Position numbers and translations under genes: made by a program. A DNA stretch of 64,000 bases, taken from assembly GCA_030765065.1 (NCBI GenBank), contig CM060989.1:34215501-34279500 (forward strand). Direction: 5' to 3'. Of this stretch, positions 46,701 through 52,693 are shown piece after piece. How positions within the stretch are numbered: position 1 is the stretch's first letter; every line of letters starts with the position of its first letter. A model generated the notes under the pieces. That model saw only the letters and a program-made list of their open reading frames with translations, was not told the DNA's origin and made no database searches. This DNA is from Deroplatys truncata. Its lineage: Eukaryota > Arthropoda > Insecta > Mantodea > Mantidae.

Positions 46701-49700
46701 GAAGGAAGACATGCTAAGGATTTTTACACCTGAAAAAATCCATCGCCCTCTGCCAGGTTTGAACCCGCGACCTTGGGAACTAGAGGTTAGCAAGGTACCA
46801 CTAGTCCACGGAGGATGACTTACGTACACTTATGTACTCTTTTTGTATGCAGCTTAGACACATTAGAAAGGAGAACAATCAGCTGTTATTGTTTACTAAC
46901 CACTCTGGCAATGTTGCAACCACAATGTAGGCAACGTTATGCGAAGCCATACAAACTGTCAAGTGCAAAGATTCAATGCCAGAGGTATAGTTTCTATGAC
47001 TAAAAATAAATTTTACTTTCTCTACTGCTTACCTATATTTAGTTCTCTATCTAAAAATTATTGTATGTGCCTCCTTTGTAATCCTTCAAATTTATCAAGT
47101 GGAAATCTGAAACATCCTGTATATGTGTGAAACTTCAAAAGCTCACTTGCACTGCCACAAGAGAATCATTGGTTGAGCTAATATAAAGTAAGAAAACTCA
47201 TTAGAGTAACTGAAATCTGAGAATGGGGAAATAATTAAATTAGAAACAATGAGTTTTAAATACACTTAATATTCATAATTTTGCATTATAAGTGTTGCCT
47301 ACTTTTTAAATTTCACCTACATTTGTTACCTCTGCATGATTTAGTTGTCTTTAAAATGATTTGGATAAAAAACAACAGTAGACAAAGTATGCACACTTTT
47401 GTATCCAAATGAGTGTGTTTCGTACAATGCCTTATATGTTTTAATTTTTTTTTAATTGTGTCAAAAATTAACAGCTGATGCATCAATATCATCACCACCA
47501 ATTCCGGCATACCCATTACCACTTGGTTCTGTTCTGCTCAAAATAGCTAAGGTTATTTAAAAATAAAAAGTGAGTCAATGACACAAAACAACATTCATTT
47601 TATAAATTTCTTAGAAAATGTTTCAGAGGCTACTTTCCTCCATTGTCAACTGAACCTGGTGGTGAAGTTGACAATGTTCTATCCATAAGCTTACTCTGGC
47701 AGCAGTTCTAGGAACTTGTATAAAGAGTTACTCTGCGGAACATTGAAATTGAAGAATCAGTTCTTATTTTTCCAGATGAAAATCTGTTCCCATGTGGAAA
47801 TTCTTGATTTCGTCTTCTGTATTTTAACAGTTTTGATTCCGAGATTGTCTTGATTTTTCATGCAAAAATGGGTTACAACTGATTTTTTCTAAATGTTTGT
47901 GTTTTATATTTCTAAAGTGCTCCTTGACCCTTGATTCCAATTTCCTCTTTGTTTTTCCTATATAAATTTCATTGAAGTTATTGCATTTTATTAGTAAATG
48001 CTGACATTTTTGTTTAGAGGGATGATGTTTTTAGTGGTTTTTATGGTGTACTTTTTAACTAGAATCAGTTGGATGTTTTATTCTCTGAAAACCTTTTTTG
48101 AATTTGTCAGATCAATGTCAAATTTGTCAAAATGATTACGTGCATCATATAATATGGTTAGGAGGGTAAGAGACTAACATTTTGTGTGTCACTTAACTAC
48201 ATAACTACTTAAAATTATATAATCTTCCACCAAAGCAAAGGTCATGTTTTTGTATTTAACATTCATTACATTTTTAAATCAACAAAGCATTTCAATTGCT
48301 TTTCAAAATAACATAATTTTGTAACAAAAGTACTGTTTATCTTCAAATATCAGAACCTATTAAACACACAATATGTACTAAGTTTAGTTTTGGTCAAAAT
48401 ATGTAAACTAAATCAATAAAATGTAGATTCCAGACTTGTAGTCATTGTCCAACAGATGAAAACCGGTGGAGTCAACTTCCCCTGAAGATGCCCCGTTGGT
48501 CTGTGTGGCTCAGTTGGTTAGACACTGGCCTTCTGGCCATCCTCTGTGGTTTCGGGTGCAAAATTCCTTAGCATGGCTTCCTTCAGAAGGGAAGTAAAGC
48601 TGGTGGTCCCATGTTGTAGATTTATGCCACGTAAAAGAACCTCAAGCCTGATAAAGAGGCCTCTGAGCAAAATTACCGGTCCTTCATGCCCAGTATAGAA
48701 TGGGACACTAAGGACCATAGCAGTTTATAGCGTCCATAAATAAAACTCAATTTCAATTTTACTGGTCTTCTGATCCCAAAGTTCCAGGTTCAAACCCAGC
48801 CCAGACCAGTGGTTTTTAAGTACGTTTAAAAGCGATAGCCCCATGTCAATAGCATGTAAAAGAACTCCTGCAGGACGAAATTCCAGCACACCGGCAGCAC
48901 TCATATGATCCTTGCAATTGACAGCATCGTTAACAAAGCTTTTTTTCCCCTGAAGATGCCCAACAAAGTCATGGATGAAATGTTGGGCGAAGTTTCATCT
49001 GTTGAACCATTGCCCACAAGCCCAGGATCTGCATTTTAATGTATTAATGGCAGCTGTGAAAACCTTAGTGTTTTTATATGTAAACTAAGTTTAATTTTGG
49101 AGAAAATGTGCTGCATTGATGTTACTTGTCTGATTCAGCAGCTATTGAATCTACAAGGAGATGCTGTTCGAGCAGGCCTTGCAGCATATGGCCATCAACT
49201 AATGGGAACTAAAGCTAATCAAGACCGGATGTGTGACATATCTGAGGCTCAAAAGGATTTGCAGAATGTGAATGAAGTGCGAAATCGCATAGCTTCAGAA
49301 CTGAGACACATAGCAAATCTGTTAGAAGAACAACCACCTCAGAGGGCTGCCAGCATAACCAGCCAGGTAATAATTTGAAATATAACTTCTTTCAGAACAT
49401 TTAGGTTAATGTGGTGAAAAATGGAACTGGAAACTACAGAACCTTTGAAACTATTTAGAAAATTTGATTCGGAATTGAAATATTTAACATCGCTTTATGT
49501 TTTTTGTCTTGACTGGTTTTAAGAGCTAATTGCTCTCCTCATTCGGAAGTGTCTGACTGGTTACTTGTGGTATTGTCCAGTGTGTGTTTGTGTGTGGTGA
49601 CATCTGGTGGTGCAGTGATGAATTCCCATAGTGGATTTGGTGGTAGCAATTCAAAATTCATTACATGGTGTTTATATTTTGTGATTAATAACTTTTCCCA

Positions 49701-52614
49701 AGTATCCAACTCTGCTGTGTATTTTGCTGGTTTTAGGAGCATTATATTTGGTATGATGTGATTTGTCGTCCAAAAGTGATTTGTGCAGATTTATCTATTT
49801 GTTTGTATTTGAAGTGTTTCATATGCTCTCTTAATCTGGTCTCTAAATTTCTTTTTGTTTTAACTGTGTAGATTTGGTCGCATTTTGGGCAATCAATTTG
49901 ATAGATTACTGCTTTTTTGTTCTGAAACATATGGTCCTTTGATTTGTTGCAGGGTAATTTCCCTAGACTGAATCAGGACACAACAAAGCTCACCCAACAA
50001 AAAAGCAAAATTATTTTCAAAAAGTTCACTTTCCACCCAAGGACTCATTACAAATTCCACAACATCTTCAAAAAGCACATCATCAGTCTAGCTCCACAAA
50101 ACAGATTGATATAATTTGTTTTGAATGATAATTTTCTAAATGCCTTTAATATCCTTTAAGTTTATTTTGATACATTAACAGATTTGGCAGAAGTTTTCAT
50201 ATTTAAAGAGCTCAGAACTTTACGTAGGCTCATCTGCATGGCATGTAAAACTATATTGTTTCATTGTGGTATTTAGAAAGCACAGCACATTTTTGTGAAT
50301 CCTGTAAGAAATTATAATTTCTTCTCATGTCACTTGAACTGGTATTCCAATGACTGATACCTATCAAGTAGGCAGTGGTCTGTTTTGTTGTGTAGGCTAG
50401 AGTTGGAAACGTATAATCAAACTGAAAAATTCATTGCCATAGTCAGGATTCGAACCACGGATCTTCAGCTTTCTGTGCCATTGCTGGCCAAGTGAGTTAC
50501 CATGGCAACGTGCCAATACAACATTAAATTCCCCAACTGACTAGCATTTCTTAATGAGCTTGGTGTTTTATAGTATGAATGTAAATATTGTAAATAGCAA
50601 GATTAACACTGATGTAGAACAATAAATTAATGTTAATGTGGCTAACCTGATTCCAACCTACTAAAGAAACGAGAATGTTGAGGGTAGTAAATGCATTCTG
50701 TAGTACAAATGGACACACTTTTTGTTTGTACAAGGTCTGTTCAAAAAATTTCGGAACTTTGTCCACAACATTTTTCTACTCTTATCTTTTACTTATTGTG
50801 CATGGTCTCTTTCGAAATACTCTCCTCCACAATTGATACACCGCTCCCAATGCCGTTTCCACTTCCGGGAGCAGTCTTGGTACATCTTTTTCTGGATCGC
50901 ACGAAGTGCCGTCTGCGAATTTTCTTTTGTCTCGTCTATCGCTGCAAATCTTTGTCCTTTCAACAGGGTTTTCAACTTTGGAAATAGAAAAACGTCTGCA
51001 GGGGCCAGGTCTGGAGAGTACAGAGGATGAGGCAGCACAGCGATATTGTTTTTTATGCAATAGTCACACACCAACAGGGATGAATGTGCGGGTGCATTAT
51101 CGTGAAGCAACAGCCATGAATTGTCTTGCCACATTTCAGGCTGTTTCCTTCTCAGTTTTCTCGCAGGTGTTGCAACACCTCCCGATAGTCAGTCTTCGAT
51201 TGGCACACACAATTTCATTGGCGTTCCTGACAAGAGTGTTGTCGGTAGATGTTGAAGGGCATCCTGAATGAGGGTCATTTTTAACTTCCATCCAGCTATT
51301 TTCAAACTGTGTGAACCATTGGTAACACCAAGTACAGCTTAAGCACTCATCACCGTATGTTTCCTGCATCATTTGATGTGTCTCTTTAAAGGTTTTCTTG
51401 AGTTTCACGCAAAATTTAATGCAGACGCGTTGCTCCTCTAACTCTGCCATCTCGAAATTCACAAACTGTGCGACACAACGTTCTACTCAATACAGCACTG
51501 AACAATAAGTAACAGATATAGACTAATGAAACTTTCAGCAGTTACACATTAAACACAGGCATGTGCAGGGATGCCAGCCGCATTATGCTCCAACACTCCA
51601 TTGGCGCAAAATTAAGAGTGTCCCAGAATTTTTTCAACAGACCTCGTATACGTTCTTTCAGATATATGCATAAAAGGAAAGCCCTTACTTAAATAACTGA
51701 ACTAAAGGACTCTGAATTTACAAAGCATATGCAGTGTTCTTGCTTGGAATCATAGTAAGATTTAAACATTTCAAAGATATAGTAAATGTAAGTGTAAGTG
51801 AAAAGTGCTAATTTTCAAACTTTTATTACATATATTTAATTATGCTCATGATGTCATTAACAGCTATGTGTAGCCTATTAGTAGAGAAAGCCCTAGCTCA
51901 AGCCAAGTGATTCTTATGGAGTGGTGTTTTATCATATATTAGGGATGAGACCTCGATACTCAATGGTATTGAAGTATGTCATACTTAGAGATAAACTTTC
52001 AATACTTTTTCGATACTTTTAAATGTTTAAAGTTTTGCTTATTGAAAGTTTTAACATTTAGCTTTATGCTAGATAAATGAAAGGAGTCAATACTTCATAT
52101 AATTGCCATTGCACGTGTCCTCAAAGAGTTGGTGGACTATAGTTCTTGATAGACCTTGACTGTGTTTCCTGTGAGTGAATCAGTGTAACATTCGATAGAC
52201 CCTTATGTCCAAATGAAAACATGCAAACTAATGGGGGAAGGAATAAAGGTACTCATGTAACATACAGCGTTAACTGAGTTGTGAATGAAGCTGATTTAGT
52301 TGATGCACTAAATCATGTTTCTGCAATAGCTGACTTGGTGATTCACTCTTAGCTATTACATTTACTTATGTCAGTAACCAAATTCTCTGTACCCAGCAGA
52401 AACAAATCAGAACTTAAGACGTGAGGTAATGCAGCACATGGAAATACTTGTTCTTCTCTTCCATCTGTTAGTTCGTATTTACACAGGTCAAACTTGGGTC
52501 ACGAGCATGGTTTACATGTATACGTAAGAATGATTTCCATAATATGGATAAAAAGTCCTTTGAAAGAAAGTTTTCAGCATAAAATATAGTCGCATAAAAA
52601 GGGAAGCAAAGAAA

Positions 52615-52693
<79 letters not shown>

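Larger units (their letters stand above)
48418..49037. repeat. Small foldback interrupted by two nested SINEs
   Basis: Arms 48418-48465 (ATGTAGATTCCAGACTTG) and 48990-49037 (CAAGCCCAGGATCTGCAT) are inverted copies. Without the SINEs the unit would be about 150 bp. The inner sequence includes CCTGAAGATGCCC, similar to Penelope-type ends. A roughly 24-bp direct repeat (ACTAAGTTTARTTTTGG core) flanks the region at 48377-48400 and 49084-49107. Confidence 0.65.

Noticed and set aside
46587..46829. 80-codon ORF, similar to frames at 20751 and 58244
   Set aside because: It is the SINE-1 body, which recurs with the repeat; it has an RNA polymerase III-type head and no protein family.
48494..48810. 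tRNA gene
   Set aside because: A and B boxes are present but separated by another SINE; even when rejoined the sequence continues into a SINE body with a target duplication.
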